Counted from the stretch's first letter, positions 9,244-17,907 are shown. The stretch: DNA of 64,000 nucleotides from an uncultured Bacteroidota bacterium (GCA_902786595.1 CADADB010000010.1:1-64000); one strand, 5' to 3'. Notes: generated by a model not told the origin, from the letters alone. Program-made: numbers and translations.

Positions 9244-10374
9244 ATGAAAATCATCATCCTCGGAACAGCATACCCTTACCGTGGTGGCCTCGCCACGTTC
9301 AACGAACGCCTTGCTGGCGAATACCAGAGGCAGGGTCACGAGGTGGAGATGTACACCTTTACCTTGCAATATCCCAATTTTCTTTTCCCAGGGAAGACCC
9401 AGTTCAGTCCAGACCCCGCTCCAAACGACTTGAAAATATATCGTAAAGTGAACTCCTGTAACCCGTTCAATTGGTTGAAAGTGGGCAAAGAATTGTCAAA
9501 AAAACGTCCTGATGTGCTCGTATTCGCATACTGGATGTCGTTTATGGCTCCTTGTATGGGCACGATTGCGCGCAAAGTGCGCCACAACCACCATACCAAG
9601 ATTATTGCGTTGGTTCACAACATGATACCTCACGAACCTAATGTTTTGGACAAGATACTTCCACCCTATTTCGTGAAATCCATGGACGGATTCATGGCGC
9701 TTTCGGAATCGGTCGTCAAAGACATTGAGAAATTCGACAAGCGCAACTGCCCCAAACGGTTCTCTCCGCACCCCATTTATGACCATTACGGGGAACGTCT
9801 TTCACGAGAGACCGCCCTTTCCCTGCTGAACCTTAGTCCAGATTACCGTTATGTGCTGTTTTTTGGTTTTATAAGGGCATACAAGGGGCTGGATTTGCTG
9901 TTGGGAGCTTTTGCTGACGAGCGCCTTCGCCAACAGAACGTGAAACTTGTCGTGGCTGGGGAATTTTATGGAGATCCAGAACCTTATTACAAGCAAATCA
10001 AGGACTTAGGAATCGAAGACAGGGTGGTGCTTTGTACGGATTTCATTCCCGACGGCGAAGTGAACCGCTATTTCAGCGCGGCCGACATCGTGGCACAGCC
10101 ATATAAGACCGCCACGCAAAGCGGTGTCACCCAGATTGCCTTCCATTTCGAAAAACCGATGCTAGTGACGAATGTGGGAGGACTACCCGAAATCGTCCCC
10201 GATGGTAAGATCGGCTACGTGACAGAGCCCGATGCCAAACAGATTGCCGACGCCCTCTACCGTTTCTTCCAAGAGCAGAAACAAGAGGAATTTGAACGGA
10301 ATGTGGCTGAGGAGAAAAAGAAATACGCATGGTCAAGGTTTGTGGAAGTGATGGGGGAGGTGATACACGAATAA
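9244..10374 (+). CDS. Family 4 glycosyltransferase (GT-B)
   Basis: The 376-residue protein starts with the donor-fold motif GTAYPYRGGLATF and carries the C-terminal GT4 region AADIVAQPYKTATQSG followed by NVGGLPEIV. In many GT4 enzymes two glutamates (EX7E) sit around this region. Here the first appears replaced (TQSGVTQIAF), as in several related Bacteroidota enzymes. It probably adds a sugar, perhaps heptose or mannose, to a surface glycan. It opens the block that also holds the heptose genes, and its own promoter sits at 9217. Confidence 0.85.
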   Translation: MKIIILGTAYPYRGGLATFNERLAGEYQRQGHEVEMYTFTLQYPNFLFPGKTQFSPDPAPNDLKIYRKVNSCNPFNWLKVGKELSKKRPDVLVFAYWMSFMAPCMGTIARKVRHNHHTKIIALVHNMIPHEPNVLDKILPPYFVKSMDGFMALSESVVKDIEKFDKRNCPKRFSPHPIYDHYGERLSRETALSLLNLSPDYRYVLFFGFIRAYKGLDLLLGAFADERLRQQNVKLVVAGEFYGDPEPYYKQIKDLGIEDRVVLCTDFIPDGEVNRYFSAADIVAQPYKTATQSGVTQIAFHFEKPMLVTNVGGLPEIVPDGKIGYVTEPDAKQIADALYRFFQEQKQEEFERNVAEEKKKYAWSRFVEVMGEVIHE

Positions 10375-10415
10375 CAACGAAAAATAGTATCGCTACCAAT
10401 ATCCGCCAATTTGTG

Positions 10416-10423
10416 TATATTTG
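10416..10423 (+). promoter_or_regulatory. -7 box of hddA
   Basis: TATATTTG, 66 bases before the hddA start codon. It separates hddA from the GT4 gene. Confidence 0.55.
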
Positions 10424-10489
10424 CATTTCCGTTTTTTATAGGGAAATCAGAAATCAAACAAGAACTAAACAGTTGAATATCATTCGATT

Positions 10490-11533
10490 ATGATAATCCG
10501 AAGTAAAGCTCCCCTCCGATTAGGTCTCGCCGGCGGCGGTACCGATGTCTCGCCGTTTTCCGACATTTACGGCGGCGCCATCCTCAATGCCACGGTGAAC
10601 ATGTACGCCTACACCACGTTGGAACCGTTGGACAATGGCACAATTGTCTTTGACAATCCAGCCAAAGAGGAGCTTGGGGAAACGTTAACGGCTACTGAGG
10701 AGATAACCCCAGAGGGCTATTTCATCCTCCACAAAGGGGTGTATAACCGTATTGTTAAACAGTTCACGCACAAGTCGTTGTCTTTCAAGATGAGCACCTT
10801 TGTGGACGCGCCTCCTGGTTCAGGATTGGGAACTTCTTCCACATTGGTGGTCTCCATTCTCGGTGCGTTCGTGGAGTGGCTGAAGCTTCCGCTCGGGGAG
10901 TACGACATTGCTAAACTTGCATACGAAATCGAACGAATAGATTTGCGAATGGCCGGGGGCAAACAGGATCAATATGCTGCCACTTTCGGCGGTTTCAACT
11001 ATATGGAATTCATCGGCGACAACGTGATTGTCAATCCGTTGCATGTTCGTCAACGCTATTTTGACGAACTGGCGCACAACCTCGTGCTCTACCATACGGA
11101 TACCAGCCATGTTTCTGCGAAAATCATTGAGGAACAGCAGAGAAACGTTCAGGCAAAGAAGCAGAAATCCATCGATGCGATGCTGGCCTTGAAACGACAA
11201 GCCGCTCAGATGAAAGAGGTGCTGTTGAAAGGCGATTTGGATGCCATCGGGCAGATTTTGGATGAAGGTTGGACACATAAGAAGCAGATGGCCGACAGCG
11301 TTTCCAACGCGTTCATCGATGAGGTCTATGAGGCGGCTATCGCAGCAGGTGCCACAGGCGGCAAGATTTCCGGTGCGGGCGGTGGCGGCTTCATGTTCTT
11401 CTATTGTCCCTCCAATGCTCGCTACAAGGTCATTGACCGCCTTGCGGAGTTCGGCGGCCAGTCGAAACGCTACGAATTTGTCACCGAAGGCTTGAAAACG
11501 TGGACGATGAACGATGAGACGATGAGGCGATGA
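10490..11533 (+). CDS. hddA: D-glycero-D-manno-heptose 7-phosphate kinase (GHMP family)
   Basis: The 347-residue GHMP kinase has RSKAPLRLGLAGGGTD at the N-terminus (residues 4-19), the phosphate-binding loop PPGSGLGTSST (108-118), the DLRMAGGKQDQYAA segment and the C-terminal KISGAGGGGFMFFY. This combination is that of HddA, which phosphorylates D-glycero-D-manno-heptose 7-phosphate at the anomeric position. hddC and gmhA follow, so the product enters the GDP-heptose route. The last residues (from about 11503) are encoded by the low-complexity CGATGA repeat that fills the gap to hddC, so the C-terminal TMNDETMRR tail is repeat-derived. Confidence 0.9.
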   Translation: MIIRSKAPLRLGLAGGGTDVSPFSDIYGGAILNATVNMYAYTTLEPLDNGTIVFDNPAKEELGETLTATEEITPEGYFILHKGVYNRIVKQFTHKSLSFKMSTFVDAPPGSGLGTSSTLVVSILGAFVEWLKLPLGEYDIAKLAYEIERIDLRMAGGKQDQYAATFGGFNYMEFIGDNVIVNPLHVRQRYFDELAHNLVLYHTDTSHVSAKIIEEQQRNVQAKKQKSIDAMLALKRQAAQMKEVLLKGDLDAIGQILDEGWTHKKQMADSVSNAFIDEVYEAAIAAGATGGKISGAGGGGFMFFYCPSNARYKVIDRLAEFGGQSKRYEFVTEGLKTWTMNDETMRR

Positions 11534-11643
11534 GACGATAAGACGATGAAACGATGAGACGATGAACGATGAGACGATGAGGCGATGAAACGATGAGGCG
11601 ATGAGGCGATGAGACGATAAGGCGATGAAACGATGAGACGATG
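11503..11643 (+). repeat. Low-complexity GATGAGAC tandem repeat between hddA and hddC
   Basis: About 140 bases built of near-identical 8-10 base units (ACGATGAGACGATGAGGCG and variants). It supplies the last codons and stop of hddA and the start codon of hddC. Related units occur at 17908-17940. Confidence 0.9.
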
Positions 11644-12342
11644 AGTGTTGAATTTAAAGAAGCGATTATTTTGGCCGGTGGACTCGGCACACGGCTGCAA
11701 GGCGTGGTCAAAGACCTGCCCAAGCCGATGGCGCCCGTTAACGGAAGGCCTTTTTTAACGTATATTTTGGACTATCTAATTGATTATGAGTATGAAAGAG
11801 TTGTTTTGTCGGTGGGCTACTTACATGAAAAAATTGTGGATTATTTCGGAAAGAAATATAAAACCTTGGAGATTGACTACGCCGTGGAGGAAGAACCGTT
11901 AGGTACCGGCGGCGGCATACTCCTCGCTATGTCCAAATGCACAACGGACAATGTGTTGGTTATCAATGGCGACACGATGTTCAAAGTGGATTTGACGGCT
12001 TTTGAGCAATTTCATCAAGAGAAGAACAGTTTGCTTACCATCGTTCTTCGCGAAGTCGAAGATGTCTCCCGTTACGGCAGCGTCACCATCAGCAAAGACA
12101 ATCTGATCGCCCTTTTCGCCGAGAAGCAGGTCACTTTCGGACGCGGTTACATCAACGGCGGGGTTTATCTCATCAACAGAAGATTATTTGAGAAATATCC
12201 CCAATCGAAGAGGTTTTCATTTGAAAAAGACATTATGACCAAATACTATACGCAAGAATGTTTTTACGCCATGCCCTCCGACGGCTATTTTATCGACATC
12301 GGAATTCCCGAAGATTATGCACGGGCGCAGAAGGAATTGTGA
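11641..12342 (+). CDS. hddC: D-glycero-alpha-D-manno-heptose 1-phosphate guanylyltransferase
   Basis: The 233-residue nucleotidyltransferase has LAGGLGTRLQ (11-20), KPMAPVNGRPF and INGDTMF, typical of sugar-1-phosphate nucleotidyltransferases. Its position between hddA and gmhA identifies it as HddC, which makes GDP-D-glycero-alpha-D-manno-heptose. Without that context it could be called a generic NDP-sugar pyrophosphorylase. The start codon is the last ATG of the tandem repeat. There is no Shine-Dalgarno sequence, which is usual in this phylum. Confidence 0.85.
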   Translation: MSVEFKEAIILAGGLGTRLQGVVKDLPKPMAPVNGRPFLTYILDYLIDYEYERVVLSVGYLHEKIVDYFGKKYKTLEIDYAVEEEPLGTGGGILLAMSKCTTDNVLVINGDTMFKVDLTAFEQFHQEKNSLLTIVLREVEDVSRYGSVTISKDNLIALFAEKQVTFGRGYINGGVYLINRRLFEKYPQSKRFSFEKDIMTKYYTQECFYAMPSDGYFIDIGIPEDYARAQKEL

Positions 12343-12391
12343 GTTTTTTCATAATGTAATCAAATTATAATATACACGAACGAAATGGATA

Positions 12392-12419
12392 GTAGAGACG
12401 TTTCATGAAACGTCTCTAC
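12392..12419. repeat. GTAGAGACG palindrome, copy 1
   Basis: A perfect 28-base palindrome with arms GTAGAGACGTTTCA and its complement, between hddC and gmhA. Copies with the same arm ends but different centres lie at 54937-54966 and 61182-61213. Confidence 0.9.
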
Positions 12420-12443
12420 ATTTTCCGAAGAAATAAACCCAAA

Positions 12444-13019
12444 ATGAACCAAAGAATACCCCAATCCATCGAGCAATCCATCGCCGTGAAGCAGGCGATT
12501 TTAGATAATCCTGAATTTCAAAACCGTATCCAGCAAGCTGCGGACATGATTGCCGAATCGCTGCGAGGCGGCGGCAAAGTCCATTTCTGCGGCAACGGTG
12601 GCAGCGCGGCAGACGCCCAGCACCTCGCCGCCGAACTCTCTGGCCGTTTCTACTTCGACCGGCCGCCGCTTAACGCCGAAGCCCTCCACTGCAACACCTC
12701 CTACCTTACCGCTGTGGGCAACGACTACGGCTACGACCTTATCTTCTCGCGGCTCCTGCGCGGCACCGCCAAAGCCGGTGACGTCGTCGTGGGCATCTCC
12801 ACTTCGGGCAACTCCAAGAATATCCTCAAAGCTTTCGAGGAGGCCAAAGAGATGAACGTGAAAATCATCGCCATGACCGGCGAAACCGGCGGCGCAATGA
12901 AAGAATATGCCGACATCCTGTTGAATGTGCCCTCAAAAGATACCCCGCGCATCCAGGAAAGCCACATCATGCTCGGTCACATCATCTGCGAACTTGTTGA
13001 AACCGCGATGTTCAGCTAA
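12444..13019 (+). CDS. gmhA: Phosphoheptose isomerase
   Basis: The start at 12444 gives 191 residues, the usual GmhA length. A start at 12405 would begin inside the palindrome arm. The SIS domain shows GNGGSAADAQH (50-60) with the active-site glutamate just after it (E64), VGISTSGNS and a C-terminal ESHIMLGHIICELVE containing the second catalytic residue (His). GmhA converts sedoheptulose 7-phosphate to D-glycero-D-manno-heptose 7-phosphate, the substrate of HddA two genes upstream. gmhB (the 1,7-bisphosphate phosphatase) is not in the window. Confidence 0.93.
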   Translation: MNQRIPQSIEQSIAVKQAILDNPEFQNRIQQAADMIAESLRGGGKVHFCGNGGSAADAQHLAAELSGRFYFDRPPLNAEALHCNTSYLTAVGNDYGYDLIFSRLLRGTAKAGDVVVGISTSGNSKNILKAFEEAKEMNVKIIAMTGETGGAMKEYADILLNVPSKDTPRIQESHIMLGHIICELVETAMFS

Positions 13020-13044
13020 AGGTTAGAAGTAGTCGCGTTAAATC

Positions 13045-13082
13045 GATAGTTATAGTCATAGTTATAGTCATAGTCATAGTTA
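13045..13082 (+). repeat. ATAGTTATAGTC tandem repeat
   Basis: Degenerate 6- and 12-base units (TAGTTA/TAGTCA) fill the gap between gmhA and the next start codon. The same unit recurs at 13894-13942. Confidence 0.85.
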
Positions 13083-13085
13083 AAA

Positions 13086-13823
13086 ATGCGTACCCTCTTA
13101 TACATCATACGAACCATCAACGTACTTAAAACCCTCTGGTTCAATTTCAAGGTTTTTCCCTTCGCGGTGGCGAAGAAATTGCCGGTTTGGCTGTACGGGA
13201 AGGTGACCTTCCGCAGTCTGGCGGGGAAAATCGTCATCAACGGGCCGATCAGCTCCGGGATGATCCGGATCGGGAAGAACGACCATTACGTGGACACCGC
13301 CATCCAGCAGTGCATCTGGAACCTGCGCGGCACTGTTATTTTCAACGGACCCGTTATCTTCGGTCACGGCTCCTACGTGGTGGTCTCCGACAACGCAACA
13401 CTGGAGTTCGGCGAAAGGGAATCCTATTTCGGCACCAACCTCAAGATTTTCTGCTTCGACAAGATTGTCATCGGCAGCAACGTGCGCGCCGCCTGGGACT
13501 GCCAGTTCATGGACACGACGTTCCACTATGTGCAGAACCTTAACCGCAACGGGGAGGTTGGACCCTTGACCAAACCTATTATTCTCGGTGATGACATCTG
13601 GGTTGGAAACCGAACCACCTTTACCAAGGGAGCGGTCGTGCCGAGCAAAACCATCATCGCATCCAATAGTTTGGTAAACAAGGACTTCTCAAACATCGAA
13701 CCCCACACAATGTTGGCGGGAATGCCTGCTTCCGTGAAAGCGACAGGTATGAAACGCATCTTTGATCTGGACATCCAACGCGAGATGGATGAAAAATACC
13801 ACTATGTCCGCACACATCTGTAA
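13086..13823 (+). CDS. Hexapeptide-repeat (left-handed beta-helix) acyltransferase
   Basis: The 245-residue protein has an amphipathic N-terminus and then successive hexapeptide-type turns (IRIGKND, VIFGHG, IVIGSN, IILGDDIWVG, VVPSKTIIASNSLV, MLAGMPA). This is the left-handed beta-helix of WbbJ/maltose-acetyltransferase-like O-acyltransferases. The active-site histidine is probably the one in TTFHYVQN. In a glycan cluster it would acetylate a sugar residue. It stands between two tandem-repeat spacers and has the same direction as gmhA and the ATP-grasp gene. Confidence 0.8.
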   Translation: MRTLLYIIRTINVLKTLWFNFKVFPFAVAKKLPVWLYGKVTFRSLAGKIVINGPISSGMIRIGKNDHYVDTAIQQCIWNLRGTVIFNGPVIFGHGSYVVVSDNATLEFGERESYFGTNLKIFCFDKIVIGSNVRAAWDCQFMDTTFHYVQNLNRNGEVGPLTKPIILGDDIWVGNRTTFTKGAVVPSKTIIASNSLVNKDFSNIEPHTMLAGMPASVKATGMKRIFDLDIQREMDEKYHYVRTHL

Positions 13824-13942
13824 ATAGTGAATAGTGAATAGTGAATAGTGAACAGTGAACAGTGAACAGTGAACGGTGAGCAGTGAATTTTCAATAGTCT
13901 AAGTCATAGTTATAGTCATAGTTATAGTCTAAGTCATAGTTA
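13824..13942 (+). repeat. Two adjoining low-complexity repeats (GTGAATA/GTGAACA, then TAGTCATAGTTA)
   Basis: From the stop codon of the acyltransferase, 8-base units (AATAGTGA then ACAGTGA) run to about 13888. A second block of TAGTTATAGTC units runs from about 13894 to the next start codon at 13943. Confidence 0.9.
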
Positions 13943-15082
13943 ATGTCAATAAGAAACAACATAGCCGCAGTCTATCATGCCATCCAACTCGCACGGATGT
14001 ATCCGTTTTCACAGCGGATGAAGGTGATGCACGACTATATCTCCCTCTATCGTGCCAAAGGGCTTACACATGAGGAATATTACGAGTTTGAATTTGAGAA
14101 ACGTAGCGAGACGTTCCGTCGGGATTTCTTGGGTCTGAACGAACAACATTTCTACTTGGATCTGCTTAATCCATTGAAATATATGTCCTTGGCTCGGAAT
14201 AAGTATGTGGCACATAAGATGCTGGAAAACACAGGAATAAGGACATCCGAACTATACTGCTACTACCAACCTGAGGCGCGTTACACAGTTCATACTGAAT
14301 GTGCCGGAGATCTCGCTGGAGTGTTGCAAATCCTGAAGGCCAAAGGGGTGCAATCTTGCGTCATCAAGACTACGGAAAGCTCGCATGGCGATAATGTCTG
14401 GGTGATAAAAAACATTGATTATCAAGATGATGATGCTATAATGACCCGTTTTGACGGACAGGAGCTGACCCTTTCGTCCGTTTTGGGCGAGGAGGCGCTG
14501 ATTTTCGAAAGTGTGGTGCGTCAAACCGACCAATTTTCAGCATTCAATGGCTCTTCGGTGAACACGGTGCGCTTCATGACCGCGCTTTATCCGGACGGTT
14601 CAGCGAAGGTAATCGCCACCTTTATCAAAATCGGTAGGGCAGGCCGTTGTGTCGATAATGCCGGCGGCGGCGGGAACGTGGATGTCTGCGTCGATGTGGA
14701 GACTGGCGAAATCCGCCACGCCATCCAGTTTGACGGCTGGCACAACGTAAAAGACATTGACTGCCACCCCGACAACGGTAATCCATTGAATGGGGTCATT
14801 ATCGAGAATTGGGACTCCGTGAAGGCGGAAGTAATTCGTTTCCAACAAGCGTTCCCGTATTGCAAAGTCGCGGGCTGGGACATTGCCATCACCGATGAAG
14901 GGCCGGTCGTCATTGAAATCAACGATTTCTGGGACCGCACCGGACAGTTTTTCATCCGCAAGGGTTGGCGCAACGAGATACGAGAGTGTTATCAGGCGTG
15001 GGAGAAGCTGGGGAAGGACTACAGGGTCTATCCACAACGCCTTCCTTTAGACGACAAAAATTTAACGGCGAAGTTTCAATAG
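13943..15082 (+). CDS. Sugar-transfer-associated ATP-grasp protein
   Basis: The 379-residue protein resembles the ATP-grasp family found in capsule loci: an N-terminal helical part, CVIKTTESSHGDNVWV as an ATP-binding segment, then TVRFMTALYPDG and a C-terminal metal-binding GWDIAITDEGPVVIEIND. Such enzymes ligate a carboxylate to an amine and in surface-polysaccharide clusters probably attach amino acids or similar groups. The product is unknown here. The stop codon lies inside a strong inverted repeat that probably ends transcription. Confidence 0.75.
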   Translation: MSIRNNIAAVYHAIQLARMYPFSQRMKVMHDYISLYRAKGLTHEEYYEFEFEKRSETFRRDFLGLNEQHFYLDLLNPLKYMSLARNKYVAHKMLENTGIRTSELYCYYQPEARYTVHTECAGDLAGVLQILKAKGVQSCVIKTTESSHGDNVWVIKNIDYQDDDAIMTRFDGQELTLSSVLGEEALIFESVVRQTDQFSAFNGSSVNTVRFMTALYPDGSAKVIATFIKIGRAGRCVDNAGGGGNVDVCVDVETGEIRHAIQFDGWHNVKDIDCHPDNGNPLNGVIIENWDSVKAEVIRFQQAFPYCKVAGWDIAITDEGPVVIEINDFWDRTGQFFIRKGWRNEIRECYQAWEKLGKDYRVYPQRLPLDDKNLTAKFQ

Positions 15083-15105
15083 AAATTTCGCCGTTAAATT
15101 TGTCT
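15052..15105. terminator. Bidirectional hairpin terminator between convergent genes
   Basis: Long inverted repeat: GACAAAAATTTAACGGCG pairs with CGCCGTTAAATTTGTC around an AATA loop. It contains the last eight or so codons and the stop of the ATP-grasp gene. A- and T-rich arm ends suit termination in both directions. Confidence 0.75.
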
Positions 15106-15130
15106 ATCACAAGCTGTTAACAGATTATAA

Positions 15131-15211
15131 ACCGCTAAAAGCTAACAGCCAACCGCTAACAGCCAAAAGCCAAAAGCTAACAGCTAATAGCCAACAGCTA
15201 ACAGCTAATAG
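15131..15211. repeat. AGCTAACAGCCAA tandem repeat
   Basis: Degenerate units (GCTAACAGCC, GCTAATAGCC, AAAAGCC) occupy the rest of the convergent gap and reach the stop codon of the reductase-like gene. A related block lies at 23255-23323. Confidence 0.85.
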
Positions 15212-16014
15212 ATAAACGGGAACACCCGTTTCAGACGCTTTTTCTCCATGATTTCGCCGAACTCTTCTTTGTAGCGCTGATAGATGGCGTTGGCGCGCGG
15301 CACGAGGTTGGCGAAGGTCCAGATGAAGAACACCAGACCGGAAATGGACCATGTGAGGATTGCAAACCCGAGCCACTCCATCAGTTCGCCGAAGTAGTTG
15401 GCACTGGTAACGTACTCAAACATAAAACCTTCCGGAAGATAATGCTTCGTATCCTCATCGCTCTTACGCAGATGGCGGATGATGTAGTCCGAGCGCAGGT
15501 TGACATAGAATCCGAAGAGGAAAATGATGACACCGATGATGAACTGCGGCGACCAAAGCCACGCGACATCCGTGTAGGAAAGTCCCAGCACGTGATAATT
15601 CTGCTTGTAGGACTCGAAGAATATCCAGTAGCCCTGCATCATGGCGTTTAAGATATTGAAGGCAATGCCCATAAACATGACCGCAAGGGGCATTTGGCTC
15701 TTCTTTCCTTTCATTAACCAAGGAAAGATTAGTGATCGTTGGAAGTAGTGGATTTCAAAGATCAGCAGGAAAATCATGGGCACAAGGTCGAATCGGTGTG
15801 GGGATGCGAGCCAGATGACAATCATGGCCAGGAAGATGGGAAATTCCATCAGAAACCAGGCCAGCTTGTTGTTGATACTTTTACCCCATTTGCTGGTGGT
15901 GAACATGCCATAACCGGCCTTCACAAAGTAAAGGGAGATGAAAACCACCACGGCGATGCCAATCATCACCCAAAGGTATATGTTAAAAGCTGTGGTATAA
16001 AATTCAGGACTCAT
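15205..16014 (-). CDS. Steroid 5-alpha-reductase (3-oxo-5-alpha-steroid 4-dehydrogenase) family membrane protein
   Basis: The 269-residue protein has about six membrane helices. Its C-terminal half has the features of the Steroid_dh domain: LRSDYIIRHLRK, then YLPEGFMFEYVTSANYFGE and AIYQRYKEEFGE. This family reduces the C4-C5 double bond of 3-oxo steroids or polyprenol/enoyl lipids with NADPH. Gut Bacteroidota homologues act on bile-acid or steroid hormone intermediates, but a native lipid role is possible. It starts 17 bases after sppA on the same strand, probably as the last gene of that unit. Confidence 0.8.
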   Translation of the reverse strand: MSPEFYTTAFNIYLWVMIGIAVVVFISLYFVKAGYGMFTTSKWGKSINNKLAWFLMEFPIFLAMIVIWLASPHRFDLVPMIFLLIFEIHYFQRSLIFPWLMKGKKSQMPLAVMFMGIAFNILNAMMQGYWIFFESYKQNYHVLGLSYTDVAWLWSPQFIIGVIIFLFGFYVNLRSDYIIRHLRKSDEDTKHYLPEGFMFEYVTSANYFGELMEWLGFAILTWSISGLVFFIWTFANLVPRANAIYQRYKEEFGEIMEKKRLKRVFPFIY

Positions 16015-16031
16015 AATTGTTGATTTTAAGG

Positions 16032-17846
16032 TTATTCAATGGTGAAAAGCATGGGCATACGCGCTTGTATCCCACTGTTGTCCAACACTTGTTGCACACC
16101 GTCATATAAATAGTAGAACTGTCCCATTTTTTGACGCAATGCGGCATCCACCTCTTCGTCTTTCATGTTGAAAATCAAAGAGAACCAATCCTTTTGTGCT
16201 GGATAATAGGTGATGTCGTATTTGTCGAGGGAGGCCAATTTAGCCGCTTTGGCAATGGCATCGTCGAGGTTGCCGAGTGCATCCACAAGACCCAGTTCGA
16301 GTGCATCGCTGCCAGCCCATACACGACCCTGACCGATGCTGTCCACATAGGTTACTGACAAGTGACGACCGTCGGCGACACGTTTCGTGAACGTGGCGTA
16401 AATGTCTTCGATGGATGCCTGCAGCTTCTGGCTTTCCAGTTCGTCCATCGGACGGTACAGGCCGCCAGGGACGGAATGTTTGTTGGAGCCCACTTCATCC
16501 ATTGTGATGCCGAGCTTATTCTTCATGAATTTCTGCAAAGAGGGAACCATACCGAACACGCCGATGGAGCCGGTGATGGTGTTGGGTTCTGCGAAGATAT
16601 AGTCGGAATTGCAGGATATGTAGTAACCGCCGGAAGCCGCATAGTCGCCCATGGAAACCACCACTTTTTTGCCGGCTTTTTTGGCGAGTTCAATCTCGTG
16701 CCAGATGTTTTCAGATGCTAACGCGCTGCCGCCAGGGGAGTTGACGCGCAACACAATGGCTTTCACGTTATCGTTTTTATATACTTTGCGGAATTCTTTG
16801 ATGAAAGTTTCGGAATAAATACCAAGACTACCATCTCCTTTACCATCGGAAATCTCGCCATACGCGTACATTACCGCAACTTTGTCAGAGTTGTTTTCTT
16901 TATGGGTGATAGTCTTGGCATATTGGCTGATGGTCACGTAGTTGATATCGTCTTTGTCGCCTAAGTTCAGTTTTTCCTTGATCATTTTCTCCGCTTCATC
17001 GGCATAAGCCAGATTATCAACTAATTTTAAGCTCAATGCCTCTTGCGGGGAAGAGCAGAGTAAACTGTCGGCGATGTTATTCAGTTGATCCACAGAAAGT
17101 TTGCGGGATTTGGCAATATCCTGCACAAGAACCGCCCACAGAGAGTTGGCCAGTGTGGACAACTGTTCGCGGTTCGCCTCGCTCATTTTGTCCAGAAAAT
17201 AGGGTTCCACCGCACTCTTGAACTGCCCGTGGCGGAAAATCTGCACATCTACATCCAGTTTGTCTATGAGATTCTTATAAAACATGAGTTGGAATGCGTA
17301 TCCTCTGAAGCTGAGGTCACCGGTGGGGTTGAGCAAAATCTTGTCGGCAGTGGTGGCTACGTAATAGCCGTTCTGCGTATAGATGTCGCTATAAGCATAG
17401 ATGAATTTGCCCGACTTCTTGAATTCCAAAAGGGCGTCGCGAATAGCTTTAGTGGAAGCGGGAGAAGCTGTTACTGTTTTGGATTTCAGGTAGATACCTT
17501 TGATTTTGGAATCTCCTGCCGCAGATTTGATGGCGGCCAAAACGTTGTCCAAACCCAAGCCCTGCTGGGCGTACTCGCCGAAGCTGAAAGGCATATCTAC
17601 CGCACGTTCAGAGATACTCGGGGAAAGGTCCACAAGTAGGACACTTTTGTCCTTTATATTCGGGGTGGACGTGGAGGTGCCCATCTTCTCAAAAGAGGCA
17701 ATCATTCCAAGGAACATCAGGACGCTCAGAATGGAAACAATGATGGAGGCGAGCACGAAACCCACCATGGAGCCCAGTACCACGCGCCAGAACTTGCGCG
17801 ATCTGGTCTCGGGCTTGTTGTTTTGTTGTTCGGTATATTCGTTCAT
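16032..17846 (-). CDS. sppA: Signal peptide peptidase SppA, 67K type
   Basis: The 604-residue protein has one N-terminal membrane helix (about residues 22-50) and two tandem Clp/crotonase-like domains, as in E. coli SppA. The catalytic lysine is K210 in GQFKSAVEPY and the serine is S405 in DYAASGGYYIS, both equivalent to E. coli positions. It digests signal peptides left in the cytoplasmic membrane. The gap to the upstream methyltransferase holds a GATGAGAC tandem repeat. The reductase-like gene follows 17 bases downstream. Confidence 0.95.
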   Translation of the reverse strand: MNEYTEQQNNKPETRSRKFWRVVLGSMVGFVLASIIVSILSVLMFLGMIASFEKMGTSTSTPNIKDKSVLLVDLSPSISERAVDMPFSFGEYAQQGLGLDNVLAAIKSAAGDSKIKGIYLKSKTVTASPASTKAIRDALLEFKKSGKFIYAYSDIYTQNGYYVATTADKILLNPTGDLSFRGYAFQLMFYKNLIDKLDVDVQIFRHGQFKSAVEPYFLDKMSEANREQLSTLANSLWAVLVQDIAKSRKLSVDQLNNIADSLLCSSPQEALSLKLVDNLAYADEAEKMIKEKLNLGDKDDINYVTISQYAKTITHKENNSDKVAVMYAYGEISDGKGDGSLGIYSETFIKEFRKVYKNDNVKAIVLRVNSPGGSALASENIWHEIELAKKAGKKVVVSMGDYAASGGYYISCNSDYIFAEPNTITGSIGVFGMVPSLQKFMKNKLGITMDEVGSNKHSVPGGLYRPMDELESQKLQASIEDIYATFTKRVADGRHLSVTYVDSIGQGRVWAGSDALELGLVDALGNLDDAIAKAAKLASLDKYDITYYPAQKDWFSLIFNMKDEEVDAALRQKMGQFYYLYDGVQQVLDNSGIQARMPMLFTIE

Positions 17847-17907
17847 GCTGAATTGTTTTATTTTTTCATTATTAATATTCTTGCCCTTTAAAATCCCTCT
17901 GTTTTTT

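Noticed and set aside
11503-13942. CRISPR array suspected from the repeated units
   Set aside because: Units are contiguous and degenerate, with no unique spacers of constant length and no cas genes.
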